A stretch of DNA of 64,000 nucleotides, taken from assembly GCF_022429645.1 (NCBI RefSeq), contig NZ_CP092480.1, positions 1,205,501 to 1,269,500 of the forward strand. Direction: 5' to 3'. Positions 9,442 to 17,600 of the stretch are shown here, one piece after another. The position numbers were made by a program, and so were the translations under genes. The first letter of the stretch is position 1. Each line of letters opens with the position of its first letter. Origin of the DNA: Lutibacter sp. A80 (lineage in GTDB: Bacteria > Bacteroidota > Bacteroidia > Flavobacteriales > Flavobacteriaceae). The notes beneath the pieces are model-generated. The model searched no databases and was not told the DNA's origin. It worked only from the letters and a program-made list of their open reading frames with translations.

Positions 9442-10260
9442 TTAAATTTTTTGATTGAATTTTTTTTGCAAATCGTCTAAGGTACTCTCTTTTTTATTGA
9501 AAAAAGTTTTTTCTTTAATTTGACTTAATACTTTTTTGGTATATAAAGGAAAATCTGCATTTTGTATCCAAGAATAATATCCTTTATCTTTCTTTAAAAT
9601 ATCAGCTACTTTTTGACCTTTATATTTTCCAAAAGTAAATATCTCTTCATTTTTATCATTGTACATAATAAACCCTGCAAAATCAGCTCTTTTATGATGT
9701 CTAGAATATTCATTTAAAAAATTAACATCATTTTCAAGGTCATCATATTTATCTAACTGAGCTTTTAAAATTTCGTAAGTAGCCATTGTATCAGCTTCTG
9801 CAGAATGTGCATTCTCTAGATCTTTACCACAATAAAATTTATAACCAGCACTTAATGTTCTTTCTTCTTTTTTATGAAAAATTACTTGTACATCAATTGC
9901 AACTCTATCTTTCATATCAAAATTCACATTTGCTCTTAACATTTCTTCTGCAAGCAACGGAATATCGAATCTGTTAGAATTAAACCCAGCTAAATCACAA
10001 CCATCAATCATTTTACTAACTTCACCTGCCAATTCTTTAAAGGTAGGTTCTGTAACTACTTTTTCGTTAGTAATTCCGTGAATATCTGAAGACTCTTTAG
10101 GTATTTCCATTTCAGGATTTACCAACCAAGTTTTACTTTCTTTATTTCCGTTTGGAAACACTTTTAAAATAGAAATTTCTACAATTCTATCTTTTGCAAT
10201 ATTGATTCCTGTTGTTTCTAAATCGAAAAAAATAATCGGTTTTGTTAGCTTTAATTCCAT
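9442..10260 (-). CDS. DnaQ-like 3'-5' exonuclease with ExoX-like C-terminal domain
   Basis: 272 residues from ATG 10260. An upstream ATG at 10296 is in frame, but MELKLTKPIIFFDLETTG is the family start. The RNase-T/DnaQ fold is complete: FFDLETTG gives Exo I (D-x-E), LAGFNSNRFDIPLL gives Exo II and AHSAEADTMAT gives Exo III with the HxAxxD pattern of the DEDDh class. The C-terminal FTFGKYKGQKVADILKKDKG resembles the small domain found at the end of ExoX-like nucleases. It likely degrades DNA 3' ends in repair or proofreading. Its stop is two bases from the start of the next gene downstream. Confidence 0.88.
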   Translation of the reverse strand: MELKLTKPIIFFDLETTGINIAKDRIVEISILKVFPNGNKESKTWLVNPEMEIPKESSDIHGITNEKVVTEPTFKELAGEVSKMIDGCDLAGFNSNRFDIPLLAEEMLRANVNFDMKDRVAIDVQVIFHKKEERTLSAGYKFYCGKDLENAHSAEADTMATYEILKAQLDKYDDLENDVNFLNEYSRHHKRADFAGFIMYNDKNEEIFTFGKYKGQKVADILKKDKGYYSWIQNADFPLYTKKVLSQIKEKTFFNKKESTLDDLQKKFNQKI

Positions 10261-10360
10261 AGTTATCTTAAAAAATATTAAGTTGTAAATATACAATTTG
10301 TAATTTACGATTTTAGGAATACCTGCACCGTTTTTTTAAACTTTTTAACAATATATTATA

Positions 10361-10432
10361 CTTCGACAAGCTCAGTATGACACTTCGTTAATTTAAAATT
10401 CGTTATTAATTGTCAGTCTGAGCTTGTCGAGG
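10361..10432. repeat. REPIN-like inverted repeat pair A
   Basis: Left arm 10361–10382 begins CTTCGACAAGCTCAG. Right arm 10411–10432 contains AGTCTGAGCTTGTCG. The arms are near-perfect reverse complements around a 28-base AT-rich loop. This is the first of five copies. It sits between the exonuclease gene and the nuclease array. Confidence 0.85.
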
Positions 10433-10497
10433 ACTCAATGTAAAAGACTTCATAAACTTTAAAATACTAATCTTTATAATTTTATTCTAAAAACATA
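10433..10497. repeat. 65-bp spacer X, copy 1
   Basis: This inter-repeat segment, starting ACTCAATGTAAAAGAC, is identical to 11351–11415. It contains no ORF. Its two copies bracket the nuclease genes, so the array reads X, gene, gene, X between repeat pairs. Confidence 0.85.
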
Positions 10498-10568
10498 CTT
10501 CGACAGGCTCAGTATGACACTTTGTTAATTTAAAATTCGTTTTTAATGTCAGTCTGAGCTTGTCGAAG
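10498..10568. repeat. REPIN-like inverted repeat pair B
   Basis: Arms are at 10498–10519 (CTTCGACAGGCTCAG...) and 10547–10568 (...GAGCTTGTCGAAG). The right arm overlaps the 3' end of the first GIY-YIG gene and supplies its stop codon. Confidence 0.88.
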
Positions 10569-10866
10569 ACTTACCGTATTGAGTATAATTTTTAGATAAC
10601 CTTACCAACTTGTCAAATTCACCATTAATCAGTGCTTCTTTTTTAACTCTACTCCATCCTTTTAACTTTTTCTCAAAACCAATTGCTTGCTCTATATCAT
10701 TAAAAGTTTGATTCCAAATTAAGGCTATTGGCCTTCTTTTAAATGTATAACTTTTAGAATCTAAACCTTCTTTATGCTCCATAATTCTTTTTTCTAAATT
10801 ATTAGTAACACCAACATAGTACGAATTATCAGCACATTTTAAAATATAAACATCATACGTTTTCAT
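10549..10866 (-). CDS. GIY-YIG nuclease family protein, copy 1
   Basis: 105 residues of the small UPF0213/URI-type GIY-YIG family. The strands carrying YDVYILKCADNSYYVGVTNN give the (G)IY and (Y)VG motifs. EHKEGLDSKSYTFKRRPIAL and WNQTFNDIEQAIGFEKKLKGW carry the conserved Arg and Glu regions of the fold, so the catalytic core looks intact. It differs from copy 2 by one base (10652 C against 11042 T), giving Ser instead of Asn after KGW. The last residues, KSSTSSD, and the stop codon are encoded inside a REP arm. The gene lies between repeat pairs B and C. It probably nicks or cuts DNA, and a role in repeat mobility is inferred only from position. Confidence 0.88.
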   Translation of the reverse strand: MKTYDVYILKCADNSYYVGVTNNLEKRIMEHKEGLDSKSYTFKRRPIALIWNQTFNDIEQAIGFEKKLKGWSRVKKEALINGEFDKLVRLSKNYTQYGKSSTSSD

Positions 10867-10888
10867 AGCTTTATTTTAGGATAACATA

Positions 10889-10958
10889 CTTCGACAGGCT
10901 CAGCATGACACTTATTAATTTAAAATTCGTTTTTAATGTCAGTCTGAGCTTGTCGAAG
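10889..10958. repeat. REPIN-like inverted repeat pair C
   Basis: Arms are at 10889–10910 and 10937–10958. The left arm has CAGCATG where the others have CAGTATG. It separates the two nuclease genes, and its right arm encodes the C-terminus of copy 2. Confidence 0.88.
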
Positions 10959-11256
10959 ACTTACCGTATTGAGTATAATTTTTAGATAACCTTACCAACT
11001 TGTCAAATTCACCATTAATCAGTGCTTCTTTTTTAACTCTATTCCATCCTTTTAACTTTTTCTCAAAACCAATTGCTTGCTCTATATCATTAAAAGTTTG
11101 ATTCCAAATTAAGGCTATTGGCCTTCTTTTAAATGTATAACTTTTAGAATCTAAACCTTCTTTATGCTCCATAATTCTTTTTTCTAAATTATTAGTAACA
11201 CCAACATAGTACGAATTATCAGCACATTTTAAAATATAAACATCATACGTTTTCAT
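10939..11256 (-). CDS. GIY-YIG nuclease family protein, copy 2
   Basis: 105 residues, identical to copy 1 except Asn for Ser after KGW. The near-identical block extends beyond the gene: 10531–10902 matches 10921–11292 at an offset of 390 bases, so a REP-bounded unit was duplicated in tandem. As in copy 1, the C-terminal KSSTSSD and stop lie in a REP arm. The YILKCADNSYYVGVTNN core of the nuclease is intact. Both copies being intact suggests a recent duplication, or selection, or gene conversion. Confidence 0.88.
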   Translation of the reverse strand: MKTYDVYILKCADNSYYVGVTNNLEKRIMEHKEGLDSKSYTFKRRPIALIWNQTFNDIEQAIGFEKKLKGWNRVKKEALINGEFDKLVRLSKNYTQYGKSSTSSD

Positions 11257-11278
11257 AGCTTTATTTTAGGATAACATA

Positions 11279-11350
11279 CTTCGACAGGCTCAGTATGACA
11301 ATTCGTTAATTTAAAATTCATTCTTAATCGTCAGTCTGAGCTTGTCGAAG
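11279..11350. repeat. REPIN-like inverted repeat pair D
   Basis: Arms are at 11279–11300 and 11329–11350. It lies directly upstream of nuclease copy 2 and is followed by the second 65-bp spacer. Confidence 0.87.
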
Positions 11351-11415
11351 ACTCAATGTAAAAGACTTCATAAACTTTAAAATACTAATCTTTATAATTT
11401 TATTCTAAAAACATA
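11351..11415. repeat. 65-bp spacer X, copy 2
   Basis: Identical to 10433–10497, 918 bases away. It sits between repeat pairs D and E. Confidence 0.85.
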
Positions 11416-11487
11416 CTTCGACAGGCTCAGTATGACACTTTGTTAATTTAAAATTCATTATTAATTGTCAGTCTGAACTTGTCGAAG
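11416..11487. repeat. REPIN-like inverted repeat pair E
   Basis: Arms are at 11416–11437 and 11466–11487. The right arm carries GAACTT where the others read GAGCTT. It ends 38 bases before the PPK2 stop codon, and the hairpin could end PPK2 transcription. Confidence 0.87.
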
Positions 11488-11524
11488 ACTCTCTGTAGTA
11501 GACTTTTCTTGTTAAGATTAAAAT

Positions 11525-12373
11525 TTACTCATTCTCTAATTGATTCTTATAATTTTCAATTTCAATTTTATATTTTTTTGGCAGTTCTGGTTCTTTAAAA
11601 TTGTATTGTTTTAAAGTTTTATAAATAGTTTCCGCAACAATTAAACGAGCTGTTGGTTTATCGTCTGCAGGAATTACATACCAAGGTGCATTATCTTTAG
11701 AAGTTTTATTTAATAAATCTTGGTAACAAAACTGATACTTATCCCAAAGCTTACGTTCTTTTAAATCTCCAGGTGAAAATTTCCAATTTTTTTCTTTTAA
11801 ACGCAATCTGCGTAATAATCTATTTTTTTGCTCTTCTTTTGAAAGGTTTAAAAAGAATTTTAAAATAATAGTTCCATTATCAGAAATAAATTTTTCGAAA
11901 TTATTTATTTCGTCCATTCTGTTATTGTAAAAATCATCATTTAAATCGTCTAAACTTTTTACTGTCGGTATTTTTTCTCCAAAAATATATTCTGGATGCA
12001 CACGTGTTACCAATACATTTTCGTAATGTGTTCTGTTAAAAACACCTATTTTACCTTTAGCTGGTAATGCAATATAATGACGCCATAAATAATCGTGTTT
12101 TAACTCCAACTCCGTTGGAACCTTAAAACTGTGCACCACAACACCTTGCGCACTAACATTTTTAAAAACCTCTCTAATTAAACTATCTTTCCCGGAAGTA
12201 TCCATGCCTTGTAAACAAATTAAAACGGCATATTTACCTTCGGCATACATTGCCTCTTGAATTTCACTTATTTTTTTTCTTATGGCTTTTAATTTCTTTT
12301 TAGCTTTTTTTTCTACTTCTTTAGTTTCTATTTCATTTAATTTTATAGTACCTGTTACTTTATATTTATTCAT
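11525..12373 (-). CDS. Polyphosphate kinase 2 family protein (PPK2)
   Basis: 282 residues, typical of single-domain PPK2. The Walker A block LQGMDTSGKDSLI (GMDTSGKD at 56–63) follows a basic helical N-terminus. GVFNRTHYENVLVTRVHPE is the conserved PPK2 region with the Walker B neighbourhood and lid. LRLKEKNWKFSPGDLKERKLWDKY continues the family core. It transfers phosphate between polyphosphate and nucleotides in the cytosol. The substrate class (NMP or NDP) cannot be fixed by eye. It starts divergently from the radical SAM gene, and the 231-base gap to that gene holds no exact TAnnTTTG match. Confidence 0.93.
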   Translation of the reverse strand: MNKYKVTGTIKLNEIETKEVEKKAKKKLKAIRKKISEIQEAMYAEGKYAVLICLQGMDTSGKDSLIREVFKNVSAQGVVVHSFKVPTELELKHDYLWRHYIALPAKGKIGVFNRTHYENVLVTRVHPEYIFGEKIPTVKSLDDLNDDFYNNRMDEINNFEKFISDNGTIILKFFLNLSKEEQKNRLLRRLRLKEKNWKFSPGDLKERKLWDKYQFCYQDLLNKTSKDNAPWYVIPADDKPTARLIVAETIYKTLKQYNFKEPELPKKYKIEIENYKNQLENE

Positions 12374-12604
12374 TTGTTTGTTTTTAATTTATCAATAAAA
12401 TTATGAAATTATTTAATTATGAATTTGAATAACGCATTAATTTCAAAAAAATTTCAGTAAAACTTATGCTTTCTATTAAATAAAAAACTTGGTTGGTAAT
12501 TTACATTACACTTAATAACCACTATACTTTGTAACTTCGTTGTCAACAATAATTTGTTTTAGCTTACAACTAAGTAAAACAATAATTACATAAAAAATTA
12601 ACTT

Positions 12605-13543
12605 ATGTATAAACATCTTTTTGGTCCAGTACCATCGCGTAGGTTGGGTATGTCCTTAGGAATTGATTTAATACCTAAAAAAGTTTGCTCCTTAAACTGT
12701 GTTTACTGCGAAGTAGGAAAAACGACTAACCTTACAACCGAAAGATTAGAATATGTGAAATATGACAGTGTAATTACTGAGTTAGAAAAATTTATGAGCA
12801 ACAATCCTAAAATTGATTATTTCACTTTTTCAGGATCTGGAGAACCCACTTTAAACAGTAAAATTGGAGCTATTTTAAAATTTATCAAAAAAAAATATCC
12901 AAAAATTAAAACTGCAATTTTAACAAACGGAACCTTGCTTTTTGATAAAAACTTAAGAAAGGAATTGATGGATGCCGATGTTATTCTACCATCATTAGAT
13001 GCTGCTAGTAAAGAGGTGTTTTTAAAAATCAACAGACCTTCAAAAAAATTAACTATTGAATCACATATACAAGGATTAGTAGATTTACGAAAAGAATACA
13101 AAGGTGAAATTTGGCTCGAAATATTATTTTTAAAAGGTTATAATGATTCAAAAAAGGAACTTAATTTATTAAAGGAAGCAATCCTTAAAATAAAACCAGA
13201 TAGTATTCAATTAAACACTTTAGATCGCCCAGGAACAAGACAAGACTTAATTCCTTTAACAAAAATAGAATTACAAAAAATTAATGATTATTGGAAGTTG
13301 CCAAATGTTGAAATAATAGCCTCTCCAGATAAACGATCAAATATTGAATCGTACAACGGAAATATTGAAACAGCCATTTTAGAAACAATTGCAAGAAGGC
13401 CTTGTACATTAGATGATTTACATAGTTTTTTAGGCATCCATATAAATGAAATAAATAAGTATTTGGCAGGATTGGAAACAAATAATAAAATAGAAACTGT
13501 TAATCTAGAAAGAGGACTATTTTATGAATTAAAACATAAATAA
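12605..13543 (+). CDS. Radical SAM protein with C-terminal winged-helix-like domain (COG0731-like)
   Basis: 312 residues. CSLNCVYC (Cys28, Cys32, Cys35) is the CxxxCxxC motif that binds the 4Fe-4S cluster, and SGSGEPTLN is the glycine-rich SAM-binding GGEP-like segment. The N-terminal FGPVPSRRLGMSLGIDLIP is characteristic of the COG0731/TYW1-related Fe-S oxidoreductase group. The last 70 residues (ETAILETIARRPCTLDDLHS) look like a winged helix. There is no SPASM-like extra cysteine set, so it is not a sulfatase maturase. It is followed after 12 bases by the transporter gene. The substrate is unknown. Confidence 0.85.
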   Translation: MYKHLFGPVPSRRLGMSLGIDLIPKKVCSLNCVYCEVGKTTNLTTERLEYVKYDSVITELEKFMSNNPKIDYFTFSGSGEPTLNSKIGAILKFIKKKYPKIKTAILTNGTLLFDKNLRKELMDADVILPSLDAASKEVFLKINRPSKKLTIESHIQGLVDLRKEYKGEIWLEILFLKGYNDSKKELNLLKEAILKIKPDSIQLNTLDRPGTRQDLIPLTKIELQKINDYWKLPNVEIIASPDKRSNIESYNGNIETAILETIARRPCTLDDLHSFLGIHINEINKYLAGLETNNKIETVNLERGLFYELKHK

Positions 13544-13555
13544 ATTGAATAATAT

Positions 13556-14584
13556 ATGGAATTAGTTTATAAAACACTGCTACACGCCATTATGATAACT
13601 GGATTTGTTTTTGTTATGATGCTGGTTATAGAATATATAAATGTACAATCAAAAGGTTTATGGCAAAAATTCCTTACAAAAAATAAATGGAGTCAATATT
13701 TAATTGCAGGTCTTTTAGGCGCAATTCCTGGTTGTCTTGGTGCATTTACAATAGTTGCTATGTATTCGCATAGGTTAGTTTCTTTTGGAGCATTAGTTAC
13801 AACAATGATTGCTACAAGTGGAGATGAATCTTTTGTTATGTTTGCTTTAATTCCCGAAAAAGCCATTTTACTAACCTTAATTATTTTTGTAGTTGGAGTA
13901 TTGGCAGGTTATATTACAGATAAACTTTATAAACCAACCAAAGCACTCGAACAAATTTCAACACATAAGCTTCCTTTACACAACGAACCCGATTGCAAAT
14001 GTTTTGAAAAAGATAAAATTTGGTTCAATTTATTTCATCCATCTTTTCACCGAATTACAACAAGCATTATCATTTTAATACTCATAACAGGTGTTTCAAC
14101 CGGAATAATCGCTGGAGGTTTAGAAATTTGGATGAAAATTTCAGTATTATTAGCATTTCTTTTTTCATTATTTATTGTAATTACTGTACCTAATCATTTT
14201 CTTAAAAAGCATATTTGGGCACATATTGTAAAAAAACATCTTCCCCGAATTTTCTTGTGGGTATTTGGAACACTTTTATTAATGCATTTTTTAATGAATT
14301 ACATAGATGTTCAAGCTTGGATAACTTCTAATATGTTTGTAGTATTAATTATTGCAATTTTAGTAGGTTTAATTCCTGAATCTGGACCTCATTTAATATT
14401 TGTCACTCTTTTTGCTCAAGGTAGTATTCCTTTTAGTATTTTATTAGCTAGTTCAATATCACAAGATGGACATGGAATGCTTCCTATGCTTGCGGAATCT
14501 AGAAGAACATTTTTAGCTGTAAAAATTGTAAATATAATTTATGCTTTTATTGTAGGAGCATCAACTTTTTTATTAGGATTTTAA
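13556..14584 (+). CDS. Putative manganese transporter, 10-TM ArsP_2 type
   Basis: 342 residues with about ten membrane helices in two halves joined by a cytoplasmic loop around residues 125–160 (HNEPDCKCFEKDKIW). Family features are GLLGAIPGCLGAF and SGDESFVMF in the first half and LVGLIPESGPHLIFV with SISQDGHGMLP in the second. These repeated Pro/Gly-Asp motifs are typical of the family annotated as putative manganese transporter or ArsP_2. The His/Cys-containing loop could bind metal. It is likely cotranscribed with the radical SAM gene and ends at a bidirectional terminator. Confidence 0.82.
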   Translation: MELVYKTLLHAIMITGFVFVMMLVIEYINVQSKGLWQKFLTKNKWSQYLIAGLLGAIPGCLGAFTIVAMYSHRLVSFGALVTTMIATSGDESFVMFALIPEKAILLTLIIFVVGVLAGYITDKLYKPTKALEQISTHKLPLHNEPDCKCFEKDKIWFNLFHPSFHRITTSIIILILITGVSTGIIAGGLEIWMKISVLLAFLFSLFIVITVPNHFLKKHIWAHIVKKHLPRIFLWVFGTLLLMHFLMNYIDVQAWITSNMFVVLIIAILVGLIPESGPHLIFVTLFAQGSIPFSILLASSISQDGHGMLPMLAESRRTFLAVKIVNIIYAFIVGASTFLLGF

Positions 14585-14591
14585 ACTAAAA

Positions 14592-14622
14592 AAAACCATT
14601 CTCAATTTATGAGAATGGTTTT
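14592..14622. terminator. Bidirectional intrinsic terminator
   Basis: A 13-bp perfect stem (AAAACCATTCTCA against TGAGAATGGTTTT) with a 5-base loop ATTTA lies between two convergent genes. It has A-runs before it and T-runs after it, so it can end transcription from both sides. Confidence 0.88.
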
Positions 14623-14643
14623 AAAATTTACTATTAATTAATT

Positions 14644-17600
14644 CTATTTCACCAAAGAACCTTCCATCACAGCTTTCACTACTTCTGGGTTTAATAAGGT
14701 TGAAATATCTCCTAAATTTGAAGTTTCATTTTCAGCAATTTTACGTAAAATTCTACGCATAATTTTTCCTGAACGCGTTTTTGGTAATCCTGTTACAAAC
14801 TGAATTTTATCTAATTTGGCAATTGGCCCAATAGAACGTGCAATTAAATCGTTAATTTCACGACGTAAGAAATCTTCATTCTCAGGAAGTTCGTATACAA
14901 TTACATAGGCATATAATGCATTTCCTTTAATATCATGAGGGAAACCAACCACTGCAGATTCTACAATATTACTATGTTCATTAATTACGTTTTCAATTGG
15001 AGCAGTTCCTAAATTATGACCCGAAACAATTACAACATCATCTACTCTACCTGTAATTCTATAATTTCCTTCTAAATCTCTAAAGGCTCCATCACCAGTA
15101 AAATATTTTCCTTCAAAAGCAGTAAAATACGTTTCTTTATAGCGTTGATGATTTCCATAAATTGTACGTGCAATAGACGGCCAAGGATATTTAATACACA
15201 ACCTACCTTCCGCAGGGTTTGTATTTAACTCTTCGCCTTGTTCATCAACCAAACAAGGTTGAATACCCGGTAATGGACGTGTTGCAAAAGTAGGTTTTGT
15301 TGGTGTTACTCCTCCCAATGGAGAAATCATAATTCCACCAGTTTCAGTTTGCCACCAAGTATCAACAATTGGAGATTTTTGTTTTCCAATTTTCTCATCG
15401 TACCAGTGCCAAGCCTCTTCATTAATTGGCTCTCCAACTGTTCCTAATACTTTTATTGAACTTAAATCGTTGCGTTCAGTTAATTCATTTCCTTGTGCTG
15501 CCAATGCTCTAATTGCTGTTGGAGCAGTATAGAATTGATTCACTTTGTATTTTTCCACAATTTGCCAAAAACGACTGTAATCTGGATATGAAGGAACACC
15601 TTCAAACATTAAGGTAGTTGCACCTGCTGCTAAAGGTCCGTAAACTATGTATGAATGACCTGTAATCCAACCAATGTCAGCCGTACAGAAATATACATCA
15701 CCTTGGGTATATTGGAAAACATTTTTAAAACTGTACGCTGTATGAATCATATAACCTGCACACGTATGTACCATACCTTTTGGCTTTCCTGTGGAACCTG
15801 AAGTATATAAAATAAACAACATATCTTCAGCGTCCATAACTTCGGCTTCACAAACATCATTTACTTTTGCTATTTCATCGTGCCACCAAATATCACGACC
15901 TTCTTTCATATTAATGTCTCCATTTACTCTATTCAATACAATAGCAGTTTCTATAGTTGGACACGTTTCTAATGCTTCATCAACTATTTTTTTGAAATCA
16001 ACTGCTTTGCTTCCTCTAAAAACTCCATCAGAAGTTAATAATACTTTACATTCTGAATCGTTAATTCTTGTTGAAAGTGCTACCGCAGAAAAGCCTGCAA
16101 AAACAACTGAGTGTACTGCTCCTATTCTAGCACAGGCTAATAAAGCAATGGCTAATTCAGGAACCATTGGCATATACACACAAACTCTATCTCCTTTTTC
16201 AACACCATTATTTTTTAATACGTTTGAAAATTTACAAACTTCAGCATGTAATTCTTTATATGTGAAACTTCTATTAGCTTCATCTGGATTATTTGGTTCC
16301 CAAAGAATGGCAATATCATCACCCCGTTTATCCAAATGACGATCTAAACAATTTTCAGTAATATTTAATTTAGCACCTTTAAACCATTCAAATTTTGGTT
16401 TTTCCCAATCAAATTCAACAACACTATCCCATTTTTTATGCCACGTAAACGTATCTGCAATTTGTGCCCAAAAACCTTCTGGATCATTTACACTATGCTG
16501 ATAAGATTTGTAATATTTAATAAACGAATCAACTTTTAAATCGGCTAAAGTTTGTTTTTCCTCTTCTGTAGCATGTTCATAAATACCAATTTTATGCAAT
16601 TTGAATTCGTGCGTAATTTCATTTACAATTTCAGGGTCATCTATAGTTGAAGGAATGGTATATTCAATTCCATCGGCTATATTTCTTAATAATTTTCGAA
16701 GAATTTTTCCCGAACGTGTTTTAGGTAATCTTTGAACTAGTAATACTTTTTTTAAGGAAGCAACAGGCCCTATTTGTTTTCTAACTTCTTGAACAATTTT
16801 ATATTCCAATTCAAAACTAGAAACATAATCACCAGATTTTAACACCACTAACGCTAAAGGAACTTGTCCTTTTAAAGCGTCTTCAATTCCAAAAACAGCA
16901 CATTCAGCCACCGAAGGGTTTGAAGAAACCACTTCTTCCATTTCAGCAGTTGACAATCTATGACCTGCAACATTAATTACATCATCCACACGACCTGTAA
17001 TAAATACATAGCCGTCCTCATCAATATAACCACCATCTCCTGAGAAATAATATCCTGGAAACTTCTTCAAATATCCATCAATAAATCGATCGGTATTTCC
17101 CCAAATATTTGCCAAGGTTCCTGGAGGTAATGGTAATTTTATATTAACCAAACCTTCTTCATTTGCTCCTAATTCTTTTCCATCAGCACCTAAAATTTGA
17201 ATATTATAACCCCCAACTGGTTTTGCTGCCGAGCCTGGTTTTACTGGTAAAGGTTCAATCCCCATCATATTTGATACTATTGGCCAACCGGATTCTGTTT
17301 GCCACCAATGATCAATAACCGGAATTTCTAATTTTTCTTCTAACCATTGCAATGTTGCAGCATCGCAACGTTCACCTGCTAAAAATTGATATTTCAAACA
17401 ACTTAAATCGTACATTTTTAGCAATTCTCCATCTGGATCTTCTTTTTTAATTGCACGAATTGCAGTTGGAGCCGTAAACATTACTTTTACATTATTTTCA
17501 CTAATTATTCTCCAAAAAGTACTAGCATCAGGTGTTCTAATAGGTTTTCCTTCAAAAACGATTGTTGTATTTCTATTCAATAAAGGTGCATACACAATAT

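Noticed and set aside
10361-11487. CRISPR-like array of palindromic repeats
   Set aside because: The units are inverted pairs with AT loops, spacers are either genes or exact copies of one 65-base segment, and there are no cas genes.
12605-13543. Radical SAM protein as the sulfatase maturase
   Set aside because: It lacks the SPASM-type extra cysteines of anSME, belongs to the COG0731-like group, and lies over 20 kb from the sulfatases.
15791-16339. Open frame of 182 codons on the plus strand
   Set aside because: It is fully antisense to the well-supported synthetase gene, with no family similarity and no ribosome site. It is a shadow of that gene.
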